DNA of 64,000 bases. It comes from Cornus controversa (Eukaryota > Streptophyta > Magnoliopsida > Cornales > Cornaceae). The notes beneath the pieces are model-generated. The model did not search any database, was not told the origin of the DNA, and saw only the letters and a list, made by a program, of their open reading frames with translations. Of the stretch, positions 35,016-47,368 are shown piece by piece (the first letter of the stretch is position 1; the number at the start of each line of letters is the position of its first letter). The translations under genes were made by a program, and so were the position numbers. Where the stretch lies: assembly GCA_026545225.1 (NCBI GenBank), contig CM048852.1:13674146-13738145 (forward strand), read 5' to 3'.

Positions 35016-36674
35016 AGCCCTGCTTGGTAACACTTTCAATTCTAAATTTTAGTTTTCATTTTTATTTTTTTCGAAGTCACAGCTGAAATTGCATTTGGTA
35101 ATGCAACTTTCATTTCTAAAAAAATGAAAGTAATGTCAAAAATTTGACAATCCTTAGACATAATTTGAATGCTTCATAACAAATCTTTCAGTTTCAGATT
35201 TCATTTTTTAGTTCAAGTTTGCATTCTTTATTTTTTATAAAATACAAAAAATAAAAGTTTTGGTTGCTCAAAAATATAATATAATATAGTACAATAAATT
35301 AAAATTTTATAAAAAACAAGAATAAAAAATTAGAAAATATAATAAATAAAAAATTGAATACTCAAAAAATATAAATATAACAAAATAAAATACAATAAAT
35401 AAGAAAATTATAAATAAAAATAAAATAATATAAATAAAATACAATAAATACAAAATTATAAGTCAATAAGAATAAAAATATTTATAAAGTACAATAAATA
35501 AAATATATATATATAAATATAAAGATATATATTAGATATATAAATATAATAATAATAATAAATATATAATATATATAAAGATATATATAAGAAGAAAATA
35601 CAATAAAATAAGAGGTATATATAAATACAATTATATATAATTTAAAAATATAATATAATAAATAAAAAATTATAAGTCAATAAGAATAAAAAAATTTTAT
35701 AAAATACAATAAATAAAAAAATATAATTATAAAAATATATAATAATAATAATATATAAATAAATATATAAGAAGAAAATACAACAAAATAAGAGTTATAT
35801 ATAAATACAATTATATATAACATAAAATAAATAAAACAAGTATATATAATAATATATGACAATTCCCAAAAACATGTAACTAGTTAGAATTTATGACAAT
35901 TCCAAAAAACATGTAACTAGTTAGAATTTATGATAATTACCAAAAACATGCATATGTATATATATATATATATATATAAATATAATACTAATAAATAAAT
36001 ATATAATATATATAAAGATATATATGAGAAGAAAATACAATAACATGAGAGGTATATATAAATACAATTATATATAATTTAAAAATATAATATAATAAAT
36101 ACAAAATTATAAGTCAATAATACAAATATAAATATAAATATAAATATATATAATAATAATATATAAATAAATATATAATATATTTATAAGAAGAAAATAC
36201 AGTAAAATAAGAGTTATATATAAATACAATTATATATAATATAAAAATATAATAGGAAATAAAACAAGTGTATATAATAATATATGACAATTACCAAAAA
36301 CATGTAACTAGTTAGAATTTATGACAATTACCAAAAACATGCAAATGCTTAAAAATGAATTTTTAACTAAAATAAAGTCCTAACAAATATAATTTTGAAG
36401 GAAAGAATATACATTATCACATTTATGTTAGTTAAAATGAGTTTGAACCATATTACTCAAACATAACTTTTAGTCAAAGATACCACTATTTTATTTTTGA
36501 AAATTAATTTTGGGTTACGAAACATATTTTCATATTTGTGCTTTCAAAATTTTAATGGCATATAACGTCACCAAATGTATTCTACTTTTGACAGAAACGA
36601 TAGCACATTAGGTTTTCAAATTTCATTTTTCAGAGATCATGAAATGGAATCCGACAATGTTACCAAACAGCCCC
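35016..36674. mobile_element. Harbinger/Tourist-like non-autonomous DNA transposon (1.66 kb)
   Basis: Imperfect terminal inverted repeats (left AGCCCTGCTTGGTAACA; complement of right GGGGCTGTTTGGTAACA) with TTA on both sides (35013-35015 and 36675-36677). The TIR style and TTA duplication fit PIF/Harbinger. The interior is AT-rich with no coding capacity and holds internally repeated blocks of about 100 bp (AAGAAAATACAATAAAATAAG type, at least four copies between 35580 and 36260). Confidence 0.65.
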
Positions 36675-37014
36675 TTAGGTGTTCTTTGTTGCTGCCCTAA
36701 GTGTTATTATTCATATATTTATCTACATTAGGAGTAAGGATAAAGTCCTCTCGGGTGAAACAATTCTTTGAAGGTGTGTGTACCAACTAGAAAAAATAAA
36801 TTTGACATAAACGACAGCACGTCAGGTTTTCAGATTTCATTTTTCAGAGATCATGAAATGGAATCCGACAATGTTACCAAACAGTCCCTTAGGTGTTCTT
36901 TGTTGCTGCCCTAAGTGTGATTATTCATATATTTATCTACATTAGGAGTAAGGATAAAGTCCTCTCGGGTGAAACAATTCTTTGAAGGTGTGTGTACCAA
37001 CTAGAAAAAATAAA
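36587..37014. repeat. 214-bp tandem duplication
   Basis: Two copies with period 214 (36587-36800 and 36801-37014), differing at a few positions. The unit includes the right terminal repeat of the Harbinger-like element plus flanking DNA, so the duplication followed the insertion. Confidence 0.88.
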
Positions 37015-37262
37015 TAAATTTAAAGACACATAATAATATAATATTAAAATATGGTCAAAAAGTTAATTATTTCTCAAACGTTAAATTCAAACAAATGTGT
37101 GGGTCTTTTTTCTCTCTTTTGATATGAGTCTCTAATTCTTTTGATTTTTTTGTTTTCTATATAATATGTATAGAAAACCTAATTAACTAAGAAATAAGAA
37201 AATGTTAAAGGATTTGATAGTCATCCTATTCAAATTAGATTTTTTTAACCCCTTTATTTTAT

Positions 37263-37474
37263 GAGCAATGCTACACGTCTCGAAAAAATATCTTGAAATA
37301 TATCTCGAATCTATGTGGCAAGTGACATAGCGCATTATTTTAAAAGATAAAATTAAATAGTGAGTTAGTATTGGTGGGATTTTTCTCATACATAGAGTCC
37401 CGGTGGTCTAATATACCTACCACATGATTCAAGATATATTTCGGAATATTTATTCAGGACATATAGCATTTTCC
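37263..37474. mobile_element. Mutator-type MITE (212 bp)
   Basis: Ends GAGCAATGCTACACGTCTCG and complement GGAAAATGCTATATGTCCTG, with similarity extending about 46 bp inward. It is flanked by a perfect 9-bp duplication TTATTTTAT (37254-37262 and 37475-37483), the length made by Mutator-like transposases. Confidence 0.8.
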
Positions 37475-37483
37475 TTATTTTAT

Positions 37484-38336
37484 ATTTAAAAAGTCTTTAA
37501 TATTATTTTATTGATAATATTTTTATATTTATTTCATATATAATATTTATGGGCAAAACACCTACAGGAATCTATAAATATCTATAAAAAATATATAAAA
37601 ATTCCAAGTACATTTAAATTCCATAGTATTAAAGCAACATTCCACATAAATTTTAACCATGCTCTCAGACGTCCTACAATACTAAATGCCAATTAATATT
37701 AAACACAAGAAAAGAGAAAGAAAATAAAATGATTGAAATTAAAAAAAAAAAAACATAAATCTTATCAGCTTTCCAATTAGCCTATGCCATGATTTGGTTC
37801 AAACGTCAACTGCAAAACAAGTACGAAAAAAATCATGTACTTGCCTCTAATTTAGCCCGACAGCCTTAAAAGGCTCACTCGCATTATAATTTAAGAATCA
37901 CAAATAAAATATTTGCACAACAATATTCAAACGAAGGATAACCAAATTCCATCTCTTTTATCAAAAGTAGACTCGAATCATTGAGGTTTAAAATATCAAA
38001 CCAACTAAACTTAAAAAAAGTCACATGGCCAGATTCAAGGGCATTCCCACTAGTAGAATTGGTTCCAGATAATTCAAGTCTGAAAGTATACATCTAAACC
38101 AATTTTTCATTCTTTTCTTTTTAAAAAATAACATTTATTGATATGTATTTGCAAACAATTTAAAGATCTTATTTTACAATTAATGACAATATAGCTCAAC
38201 TGCTTTATATATATATATCTATATATATATATATATTTGAATAGAGTCCCAAGTACTAACTCTATACAAAATTTACAATTGTCTCGTGTAAATAAAATAA
38301 CCTCCTAGTCAAAAGCCTGTCATTCTCAAGAAGTAT
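37484..38336. other. Intergenic, no supported gene
   Basis: AT-rich, with a (TA)n tract at 38208-38236. No coding signal is seen. Confidence 0.6.
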
Positions 38337-38341
38337 ATAAT

Positions 38342-38910
38342 TGTAATACTCCACTCCAACACATGGTATGATATTGTCCACTTTGGGCCTGAGCCCGCAC
38401 GGTTTTGCTCTTGGGTTTTACCCCAAAAGGCCTCATACCATTTGAAGAGAACATACTACATATAAGCACATCCCCTTTTTCACACCCAGACGATGTGGGA
38501 TTGAGCACCTTGTACCTTGTCAGTGTGGTAGCTCAGCCCAGTGTCTATCTTCGCACCCGCTCACTCACACCCGTCCACGAGGGTTACTACAATCCACCCC
38601 CCTACGAGGCCCGACGTCCTCGTCGGCACACTTCCGGCTGGGTTCAGGCTCTGATACCAACTGTAATACCCCGCTCCAACACATGGTATGATATTGTCCG
38701 CTTTGGGTCTGAGTCCGCACGATTTTGCTCTTAGTATTACCCCAAAAGGCCTCATACCATTTGAAGAGAACATACTACATATAAGCATATCCCCTTTTTC
38801 ACACTCAGGCGATGTGGGATTGAGCACCCTGTACCCTGTCAGTGTGGTAGCTCAGCACAGTGTCTATCTTCGTATCCGCCCACTCACACCCGTCCACGAG
38901 GGTTACTACA
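38342..38910 (-). mobile_element. Complete TRIM (terminal-repeat retrotransposon in miniature)
   Basis: Two LTRs of 250 and 249 bp (38342-38591 and 38662-38910) enclose only 70 bp and are flanked by a perfect 5-bp duplication ATAAT (38337-38341 and 38911-38915). The internal part has an initiator-Met primer site (38648-38659, minus strand) two bases from the right LTR, and a purine tract (GTAGGGGGGTGGAT on the minus strand) at the left LTR, so it is minus-oriented. It has no coding capacity and must be moved in trans. Confidence 0.95.
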
Positions 38911-38915
38911 ATAAT

Positions 38916-39090
38916 GCACAAGATTTTTTTTTTAATTCATGAAGTATCTTTCGTACTTATGTTTCAACCAATATTTTTTAATTTTAAAATAAGATATTAT
39001 CTAGTTATTCCAAAGATATATATAAAGTACAAAAGTTGCGCTGAACACAAACTCATGTCCACATTTTTTTTTTCACTTTTTATATAATAT
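38916..39090. other. Short intergenic spacer
   Basis: AT-rich spacer between the TRIM and the next MITE. Nothing recognised. Confidence 0.5.
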
Positions 39091-39096
39091 TATTTA

Positions 39097-39791
39097 AGGG
39101 AAGCGATATTCGCACTCCCCTTTTTTCATATTGCACTCTACTTGCCTTTTTCTTTTAAAAGAAATGATAACAAAGTTCATAAACTCATTAATGCATCATC
39201 TTTTATTTTATAATACCATAACTACCCTTTATCCTATAAACTTTAACTATTTTTACCTTCTTTAGTACCTCTTTTTTTATTTTTTTTGGAGTAATGTCAA
39301 AAGATATAATTTATTCTGTAGAGATAAATTTTTTTGGGTCCTTTTTTTGTATACTATATTTTTTTTCCTCAAATGAGATTATTTATTCTACCTATGATAA
39401 CTTTTTTTGGGTCATGTCAAAATAAATAATTAAGTAACATTTTTTTAGGTCCTTTTTTTTCGATTTTTGTCAAAAGAGATCTTTTTATTCAACATAGATA
39501 ACTCTTTTTTTTTTAATCCGGTAAAAATAGATTATTTATTTAGCATAAATAACTGTTTTTTTTCCCATGTCAAAAGAGAACATATTTAGAAGAGACGACA
39601 TTTTTTTTTAGATTCTCTCAAAAGAAACCTAAAATACTAAATATGAAAAACAAAGAGGGGATATCTTAGAGGGTAGTTGTGTAACTTGATAAAAATAATA
39701 ATCATTCACTTATAAAATTAGGATTATAGTGTCATTTCATTTAAAATGGGAGTGCAAATGTCTAAAAGGGGAGTGCGAATATTGCCTCCCT
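39097..39791. mobile_element. MITE with long inverted ends (695 bp), superfamily unclear
   Basis: The left end AGGGAAGCGATATTCGCACT and the complement of the right end AGGGAGGCAATATTCGCACT match over about 45 bp. TATTTA flanks both sides (39091-39096 and 39792-39797). The interior has degenerate repeats of roughly 60 bp (Thr-rich tracts of T joined to a GTCAAAAGA motif) at 39290-39600. A TA duplication (mariner-type) or a 6-bp duplication would both fit. Confidence 0.7.
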
Positions 39792-39797
39792 TATTTA

Positions 39798-41372
39798 AAC
39801 AGATAAAAACTTGTGTTTAAAAAACTCTTCTAACCAAATCTCTGAAACATATCTATATCTATACACACTACTATTTAATTTATGTAGACATTTTAGAAAA
39901 AAATTTAATTTTAAAATATAATATTATTTAATTTAATCCAAAATTATATACTTACTTATATATTAGTGACGATATACTACTATTAATATTATTTTATGAA
40001 AAATTGTGTCTCACCTCTAACGGAAAGACTTTTAGTTCTTGAATGCATTATTATATTTAATATTCGTAGTAAAATCTTCTGTGTAATGTTATACTTTCAT
40101 GCTTAGTTATGGGCAAACTTTTCGGTTTCCCTTCTTAGGTCTGCCACTGACTACAATGAAACAAATAAACTAAAATCGTCCACAAGAAAGAACTGAAAAA
40201 ATGTAACTGAATTAGGCAATTAAGGAGTTAGTATTAAATATAACTGGATTATAAAATTAAACAAATAAACTAAAAACATAATAACTTTGAAGTGATATAA
40301 CTTATGAAAAAACCTCTTTAAATTGCAATGCCCGATAAATTGAATTGAAACCCATCTTTAAGAACTACTAAATCTGCACAGAATAGACGAAAATGAATTT
40401 TAAAAAAATATAGAAAATCAATTTATAATAATAGAATAAATATATAAATTATGTCACTTAAATAATTACAATTTAAAAAAGAAAGAACTAAACAAGCAGC
40501 GTATGTTAGATTCCCCATATCTTGTTTATTTTAGTGGTCTATATGTGAAAGAATTATTTTTTATGTTTGACTTGAAAAATAACTTATTTAAATTTATGGT
40601 GATTTAATTTGAAGAAGTAATAGTGAGAGAAGTAATATAAAATTTAAAAAGACAATAGAATTAGAAGTTACTTTTAATTGGAATTTTGTTTTTTAATAGT
40701 AAAGATATAGAAGTTTGAGTTTGAGAGAAGGAATAGAGAGATAAGTTTGTTTAGGTTATTTTTTTATTTTTCTTAATTAAAAAAAAAAAATGGTTGTGAA
40801 CTACTTGTACTTTTAATATTACTAGGTTAAATACACGTGCGTTGCAAGCGAGAACTTGTACGTGGGAACAAATAATTTTTTTGAATAAGGATTGGGTCTT
40901 AAGGCTTAATTTTTTTAAACAAACTCAGTTCCTTATCTTAATAAATGAGAATGAAATAAAGTTGAAGCTATGCATATAGTCTCGTGATGTGTAAACTTTT
41001 AATAAATTTTAACTCTTTGATTTTTCTACAGGGGTGGGACATGGAGGGTTGGGCAGGCCAAGGGATTAGCCCGTGCCAAAATCAAAGTTCTAACATTTCA
41101 TTTCGCACCATGTTCAAGTCGTGAGAAACCCATCGCATCTCAACCCACGCCATACTCGCATGAGTTTCACTAATTTTTTAGGTCATCCCAAAATTTACTG
41201 TCCTACTAATAAATAAACATTAAAAAACAAATAAAATGAACAAACATGGAAGATCTATTGATTACCATTGTCAATTTAATGAAATACACAAACTTAGTAA
41301 ACCAAAGGCATACGTGATGTCACGCCTCCAAATTTAAATTCAAAAAATTCAAGCCCTATACTTAAAAACCTG
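39798..41372. other. Intergenic, possible Helitron 3' end at 40821
   Basis: No gene. The minus strand at 40821-40850 reads GCAACGCACGTG, then AACCTAGT, resembling the hairpin and CTAG|T end of plant Helitrons. This is weak evidence on its own. Confidence 0.3.
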
Positions 41373-41950
41373 GTGCATAATTTACTTTTAAAATCATTAA
41401 TAACAATAAAAACTAATTTTCAATCCACCAGAAACAAGTTTATTACATCAAAACTAATAATACAAAATTCCCTAGACTCTAAAACTGCCTCTAATGATAA
41501 GAAGAGAGCAACTCAAAAATCTCTTCATGCATTGATCATTAATTTAACTCCTACCAGAGAATCTAATAAATTTGATACCCTGACTATAAGGAAGTTTGAA
41601 AGTTCAAGGGTTGCTCCTAGTTCTTCAAAGGTACCAAAAGATTCTGTGACTCCTCTATCTAAGAACTCCAATTATGGTGTTTTTTTTTCCTGTATATGTT
41701 CCTTCAACTGTTTTTCTTTATTTTGGGTTAATGAATGCTAAATTTAGTTCCATCTCTCACCTGCAATTATCTGTGAATGGGGAAACAAAGCACAATCTTT
41801 TAATACTACCTAGTTCAGAAAAAGGAAAGAAGAAGAAGAAGAAGAAGAAGAAAAAAAGGAAAAGAGAAAAGAAAAATTGGGAAAGAACTCAAAAGGTAGG
41901 TTTTCTAACTATCTTAACTTTTCAAACTTCTTGTTTCTTTTATTAAGAAT
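41373..41950 (+). other. Unrecognised ORF pair, possible gene fragment
   Basis: A 122-codon frame (41373-41741) contains KKRATQKSLHALI, NLTPTRESNKFDTL and SSRVAPSSSKVPKDSVTPL, which read like real Ser/Pro/Lys-rich protein and weakly recall the region upstream of the TPX2 domain in WVD2-like proteins. A second frame (41674-41946) continues with SVNGETKHNLL and a Lys-rich run made by an (AAG)n microsatellite (41826-41856). There are no clear splice sites or promoter. It may be a captured exon fragment. I am not sure of the family. Confidence 0.25.
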
Positions 41951-42599
41951 TAGGAACTATACATAAATGTTTCTATCAAATGAAATGTGGGTTTATGTTG
42001 ATAAATCATTTTGTTGATCATGAAATTAGTGAAGGAATTGCTAAATCTTGAAATGAATTCATGTGTTGGAAAAATTGAACAAAACAATTTGGTTTTAGGG
42101 CTGAAATTTTTATACTTTGACTTGTCATTTTTAAATGAGATTCTGGGATATTAAATTACACTTGTTAAGAAATTTACAGGTTTGAATATTTGAATTACTA
42201 TGGTTTTTGAAGTTAAAGGAATCTTGATGTGTGAGTAGATTTTTAGTACAGAATTTTGCTACTGTTTGCTTCGAAAACAAACCAGATTGGTAAAGGAATT
42301 GATTATTATTATTATTTTTTTCTAAACTTGAAATCTAGTTTGTTGGCTTTCATTTGGTCCTGGTTTCATCCAAATTAAGTATGAATACTATATTTTTCAC
42401 CGATCCTTGAAGAAAATCTGTTTTTGCTGGAAATTTATAGAAGTTAATTTAATTTCATATCTACGGTTGGATTTTGAGGATAAAATTTTGTAGAAAGAAA
42501 GTTAACATAGTGATGCTTTTCCAGAATTTTTTTTTTCTAATGAGAGATGATATTTTTGGTTCTCAGTGAATTTTGAACATGAATTGTGCTGTGGAGAAG
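41951..42599. other. Intergenic, no supported gene
   Basis: AT-rich, with no coding signal beyond short frames. Confidence 0.5.
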
Positions 42600-42679
42600 A
42601 CAGCTTGAGTTTGAGAACTTGAACACTAATTCTTTCTTTACAGCTTGAGTTTGAGAACTTGAACACTAATTCTTTCTTT
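42600..42679. repeat. 40-bp tandem duplication
   Basis: Two identical copies of a 40-bp unit beginning ACAGCTTGAGTTTGAGAACT. Confidence 0.9.
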
Positions 42680-42829
42680 GAAATGGGACTTGGAATGTCA
42701 AAATATATCTGAAAGAAAAGGTGTCCATTGTGTATGCTGATTGTGAATGTATTGAGTAAATGGAAATGCGGCTGCGGTCTTCAATCCCTAAAGAAGCAAG
42801 TAGGGTACGAGGTACCCTTGTATTTAAGT

Positions 42830-43056
42830 GTTGGGGCACGTCGAGTTGGCCAGTATCTTGACACCATTTGATTATTGAAGGTTGGGGCCACGTTGAGTTG
42901 GCTGGTATTTTAACAGCATTTGATTATTGAAGGTTGGAGCCACACCGAGTTAGTCGGTGATTCGACACCATTTGATTATTGAGGGTTATGGTCACACCCA
43001 GTTGGCCAATGTTTTGACATTATTTGATTATTGAGGGTTGGGGCCATGCCAGGTTG
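42830..43056. repeat. 52-bp minisatellite, about 4.4 copies
   Basis: The TTTGATTATTGA block begins at 42867, 42919, 42971 and 43023, an exact 52-bp period. Each unit also has a GGTTGGGGCCACG-like GC-rich half. Units differ by several substitutions. It has no coding frame and is more GC-rich than its surroundings. Confidence 0.88.
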
Positions 43057-43254
43057 GTCCACTGTGTGCTCCTGATTGTTGTTTCTTTTTATTTTTTCCT
43101 CCTAATTTAAAAAGGATACTTTTGTCTCATTCGAAAGAAAAAAAAAGTAGAAAAGCCCATTACGATAGCAAGACATGAATAAGGCCAAAATTTCACGTCA
43201 CGACACCAAAAGCCCTACGGCACAACTTTGTTGTAGAAACTACTCCTCCTCTCT

Positions 43255-43520
43255 CTTCTTCCTCTTTCTCTCTCTATCGCTTCGTCTAATTCCTCTCTCT
43301 CTCTCTTTCTATTTTTTTTTCTTTTTTTGAATGTGGACGGCTGTCCTAAATTATTTCCTACTAGCTTCTCTGTCTTTCTATTTTTTATCTTTCTCTGAAT
43401 GTTGTCCTGCTGTCCTAAATTATTTCCGGTGCTGTTAACAGGTTTTTTTTTTTTGCTCTCTCTCTCTATGTATTGTTCTTCTCTCTCTCTCTCTCTTTTT
43501 TTTCTTTTCCTTCTCCTTTG
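43255..43520. repeat. CT-rich microsatellite tract
   Basis: Several (CT)n and poly-T runs (for example 43291-43310 and 43481-43496). Confidence 0.85.
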
Positions 43521-45599
43521 AATGTTGTCCTAAATTATTTTTCGCTGTTTTTTTAAAAATATATATTTTTTTTGTTTGTTGTCCCTCTCTCTGTCTTCTT
43601 TAATTTCCTCTTTTTTTTTTTTGGTGATCTATTTGTTTTTATGGTCCTTGAATTCTTGAATGATATGGTTGATGTATATATTTTTTCATGTTTGATATCA
43701 ATTTTTAAAATATTGATTATGAGATATGACTTTTTTATAGTCATTTAATTTAACTTTGTGGCTCACTTCACTCAAGTTCGTGCCTTGCCTTGTCTCTTAC
43801 GCCAAGACTTCAAAGGACCTTTAGTGTTTTAGTGTGCATAGAACCTTTGATAACACTAGGGGTGGTTCAATAAAATTTGAGGCCATAGGCGAAAAATAAA
43901 AAGTGGTCTTATGTTTAAAATATTAATATCAAATAAAGTTAATAATTTAATTAGATGACTTGATTATTTATTGTTAAATTTTTACCTAATTTTTTTTAAC
44001 ATTTTGATTATTAGTTAAAACAAATTTATCAAGAGCTCCTTTTTTAGATTGAATTATTTTATCTATTTTACTCTTTTTTTAAGATTTTCATATCGTGATT
44101 CATATTTTCTATTAGACATAATAAATAATATAAATAAAAATGGCCACAAACTAAATATACAATTTCTATGATAAAAAATAATAATAAAAGTACAAAATAA
44201 ATTAAGTTAAAGATCAATATAACCTGATGTTATAAATTTTTTGTCAAATGCCCTAGAAAATTATTCACTTTTACTATTATTTTGCAGCTTTCCATCAAGT
44301 TATTGAACCCAAATAAAAAATAGTACTTTTTTGTCGGTAAGGAAACAAATATAGAAGAGTCTAAAAATAACAAAATACGTCAGACAATAAAATATATAAT
44401 ATATATAGATGATGAAGTGAGATAGTGTGACAGATAGATTCATGGAGAGACTGTACTAATATTAATATACCCCTATTGGCTAAAATGAGGAGAGAAGAAA
44501 AAGAAAGGTTGTAAGAAAGAAAAGAGAGAGGAAAACGTAAGAGATAATAATAAATAATAATAAATAGAATTTTAATAGAGAAAATCTAGGAGTAGATGAA
44601 AAGTTTTATTAGTTTTCAATACCACTCATCCAATGAAAATAAAATGAATTAAATTATTGAAGCCGACTTTAATTGGTTGAGGCCCAAATACAAGAAAATG
44701 AAATTTTTTAGGAGCCTAATAAATGAATCTTATTGGTTGGGGCCTTAGGCGACCGCCTAATTTGCCTAAGGCTCTAGTCGGCCAAATGAAGCTTCGCCTT
44801 TGCTTGATGTAATCATGCTACTCTGGGGTGAATTTTTTTTCTTTTTAATGTAAAATATTGCCTTCCTTCTTATGTAATTCCGACTAACATAAGTTATTCT
44901 TGTACTCTTATTTGATGCATTTGTTTAAATTGTAGAAATTTCTCTTTCTTTCTTTAATTATGTTTCTTCTTATTTTCTTTTTAATTAATTAATTAATTTT
45001 AAAAAAAGGTTCTACACTGTATAAACTGATACATGTTCATCTTATTTTGCCAAGTTATTAAATCTTAAAAAGTTTTTATCCTTTAAATTGTCTAATCTTA
45101 AATGTTGAACTCTATGACAGATTCAAGAAGTGTAAGGACTAAGCAGAATCTTGAAAAACTTGATTACAAGCATACTGACAAATTTTTTTTCTTCTGCTGT
45201 ATTTGTAATATCTATTCAGGTTTATCTGAGGTTTAAAGTTCTCATAGATGGTATATGACTTTACAAGAGAGACACCAATTTAACATCACTGTTATGAAGT
45301 GTCCAATATGTATTCAAGGAGTGTTCGAAAAGTATCATAAAATAAAAAATATCAGGATACTTCTACGCAATGTCTGACACAAGTAAAACACCCTCGGTAA
45401 AATGTCTGATACAAGTACGACACATTCGGTGAAGTATTAGTGTTCTTTAACTTAGAAGGTTAACAAATCCCTCACTTGCTATCAAGTTAAGTAATATTTT
45501 CATAATACTTAAAATACCCTCAACATTTTAGAAAAGAAGTTATACCAATTGTACCAATTGTTGGTTGGTTGGGTAAGTTCCAATTGGAGCTCCCATAAA
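43521..45599. other. Intergenic, no supported gene
   Basis: AT-rich. A GC-rich motif near 44745-44795 (CTTAGGCGACCGCC and GCCTAAGGCTCTAG) looks like the end of a repeat. A similar but shorter motif (GAGGCCATAGGCGA) lies near 43880, but I could not show an inverted-repeat pair or target duplication. Confidence 0.4.
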
Positions 45600-45766
45600 G
45601 CTTTCTTATCTCATAAAATGTCTCTAGCAGCCTGTGTGTATTCTATTTGGAAGGAAATAAATTTTCATATCTTCAGGAACTCCATTTCAACTCATGTTGT
45701 TATCATCAAATAGGTTTAAGACCGGTTAGCTTCAAGGATAGTAGGACTGCCTGTGGTATGACGTCC
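45600..45766 (+). pseudogene. LINE (non-LTR) C-terminal remnant
   Basis: The frame from 45618 reads MSLAACVYSIWKEINFHIFR, then a Val-rich helix, stops, then DRLASRIVGLP. This matches the pattern at the C-terminus of plant L1-type reverse transcriptase ORFs (Ile-Trp-Lys-Glu-x-Asn-x-x-Ile-Phe). In-frame stops show decay. No upstream RT domain is visible. Confidence 0.5.
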
Positions 45767-47368
45767 ACTTGATGTTGGAATATGTTTCAAAATATTTTTA
45801 TAATACTTTTGCAAATATATTTATGTATAATTAAAGTCTAAATATTTTAATTCATTCTTCCTTGAGTAATAAAATTTCATATGTGTTCACATATATATGC
45901 ATGTATTTGGATGCATAGTTTATGCATTAACAAAAGAGATGTTTTACATTCATTCTCACTTGACTTTTTTTAATTCATGTATTTGGAGATTAATTACATT
46001 TATGGAAACTTATCTTGAGAGGTCTATACAAGGACCACACTCCCTTCAATTCAGGATGGATCAAATTCAATCTCAACTTATACTAGAGTTTTTCAAGTTT
46101 AAGAAGTTTCTTTCTCTTCTATTTTTCATATTTTATATTTGGGCATTCTGAAAACAGATTAAGTGTTGCACCTAATAGTGTATTGTGCAAATACATTGTG
46201 GTTGGATTGAGTTCAGGCTTGATTGAATTCCGGAGTTAGAGTTGTTATGATCCCTTGCACCTTGTAGGAGACTTCGACTATCTTCAAGAACCGTTCACGC
46301 GCCTCCAAAGTATGATCTAAATTTTTTGAATATTCTATTTCTGCCATATTTGCAAGTGCAAATAATTGTCATGATTTATCATAATCATTTTTTTAACACT
46401 TGGCTGCTTCCAAGCTCGGTGATTCGTCCCCCTAGGAAGCCACCTGATTCTAATCTTGTGGTGGCAGCCCATAGATAATTTTGTAATGATATTTTTTATT
46501 GCTGTTTCTGGTTCTCATTTGTTAGCGTTTGCTTTGGTGAGGCTGTTTTGCCCTCAAAAACTAGCCTTTCTTTAATACAATTATTTACCTTTTTAGAAAA
46601 ATATATATATATATATATATATATTGTTGGTTGGTTTGGTTAGTAGTCAATGTCTACAATTCATATTTTTTAAAGAAACTTGTGTTTCTTGCAGTGAAGT
46701 ACAACTGAGATATAACCATATATCCATTCATGCAACGTAACAGTCTATATGCCGAAGTCAATGAACACTAAGATGGGTCAAACTTTAGCTAGAACAATGA
46801 AATTCAGAAAACAGTTCCACTATAAAAGTTAGATTAATCTCATAAAAGCTTGCTTGGAGAAGGGTGTATTGGTGTCTATCAATGGTGGGTTTTGGTAAAT
46901 CAATGATAACAAATGGTAGAGAGAGATTGATTGTATGTACTATATATTTTAATATAAATACAAAGGGGTATAATAGTAAATTGTTTAAAATAATTTCTTT
47001 TGTTTTCTCTCTTTTAGCTCATCCAAATAAGAATGTTATCATTTCCTTTCTTTTCTTTCGTAATATATCTAAACATGAATAGACTGTGTTGCTATCCTTT
47101 ATTTTCCCTCCTAACTAACAAAGAGATTATTCTTTTCCGTTTCGGTTTTTCGTGTACTAGGTCACGAAAAGTTCACATAGTCTGTCAAAGTTCGATTTTG
47201 AACGAGGCTGTTGCTATTTGAACCAGAGTAATATTGGTCTAGGCAGATTGGACGAAAAGATTTTGCACATGAGTGCATCATTTTGGGAATCCAATGTCAT
47301 TTTCTGTTGATACTAGTACATGTGCTCCACCGAATCTGTCTTTCCATCAAAGGTAGCGAATGTAGGCA
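45767..47368. other. Intergenic, no supported gene
   Basis: Contains a (TA)n tract at 46600-46624 and short frames only. Confidence 0.5.

Noticed and set aside
35270-36350. Extreme AT-rich block as a centromeric satellite or origin
   Set aside because: It lies wholly between transposon ends and repeats are irregular blocks, so internal growth of the element explains it.
43860-44810. Possible transposon between two GGC-TAGGCG motifs
   Set aside because: No matching inverted repeats or target duplication could be established.
45897-46151. ORF beginning with a copia integrase-like HVFGC motif
   Set aside because: Only five residues match; the remainder has no copia motif in any frame.
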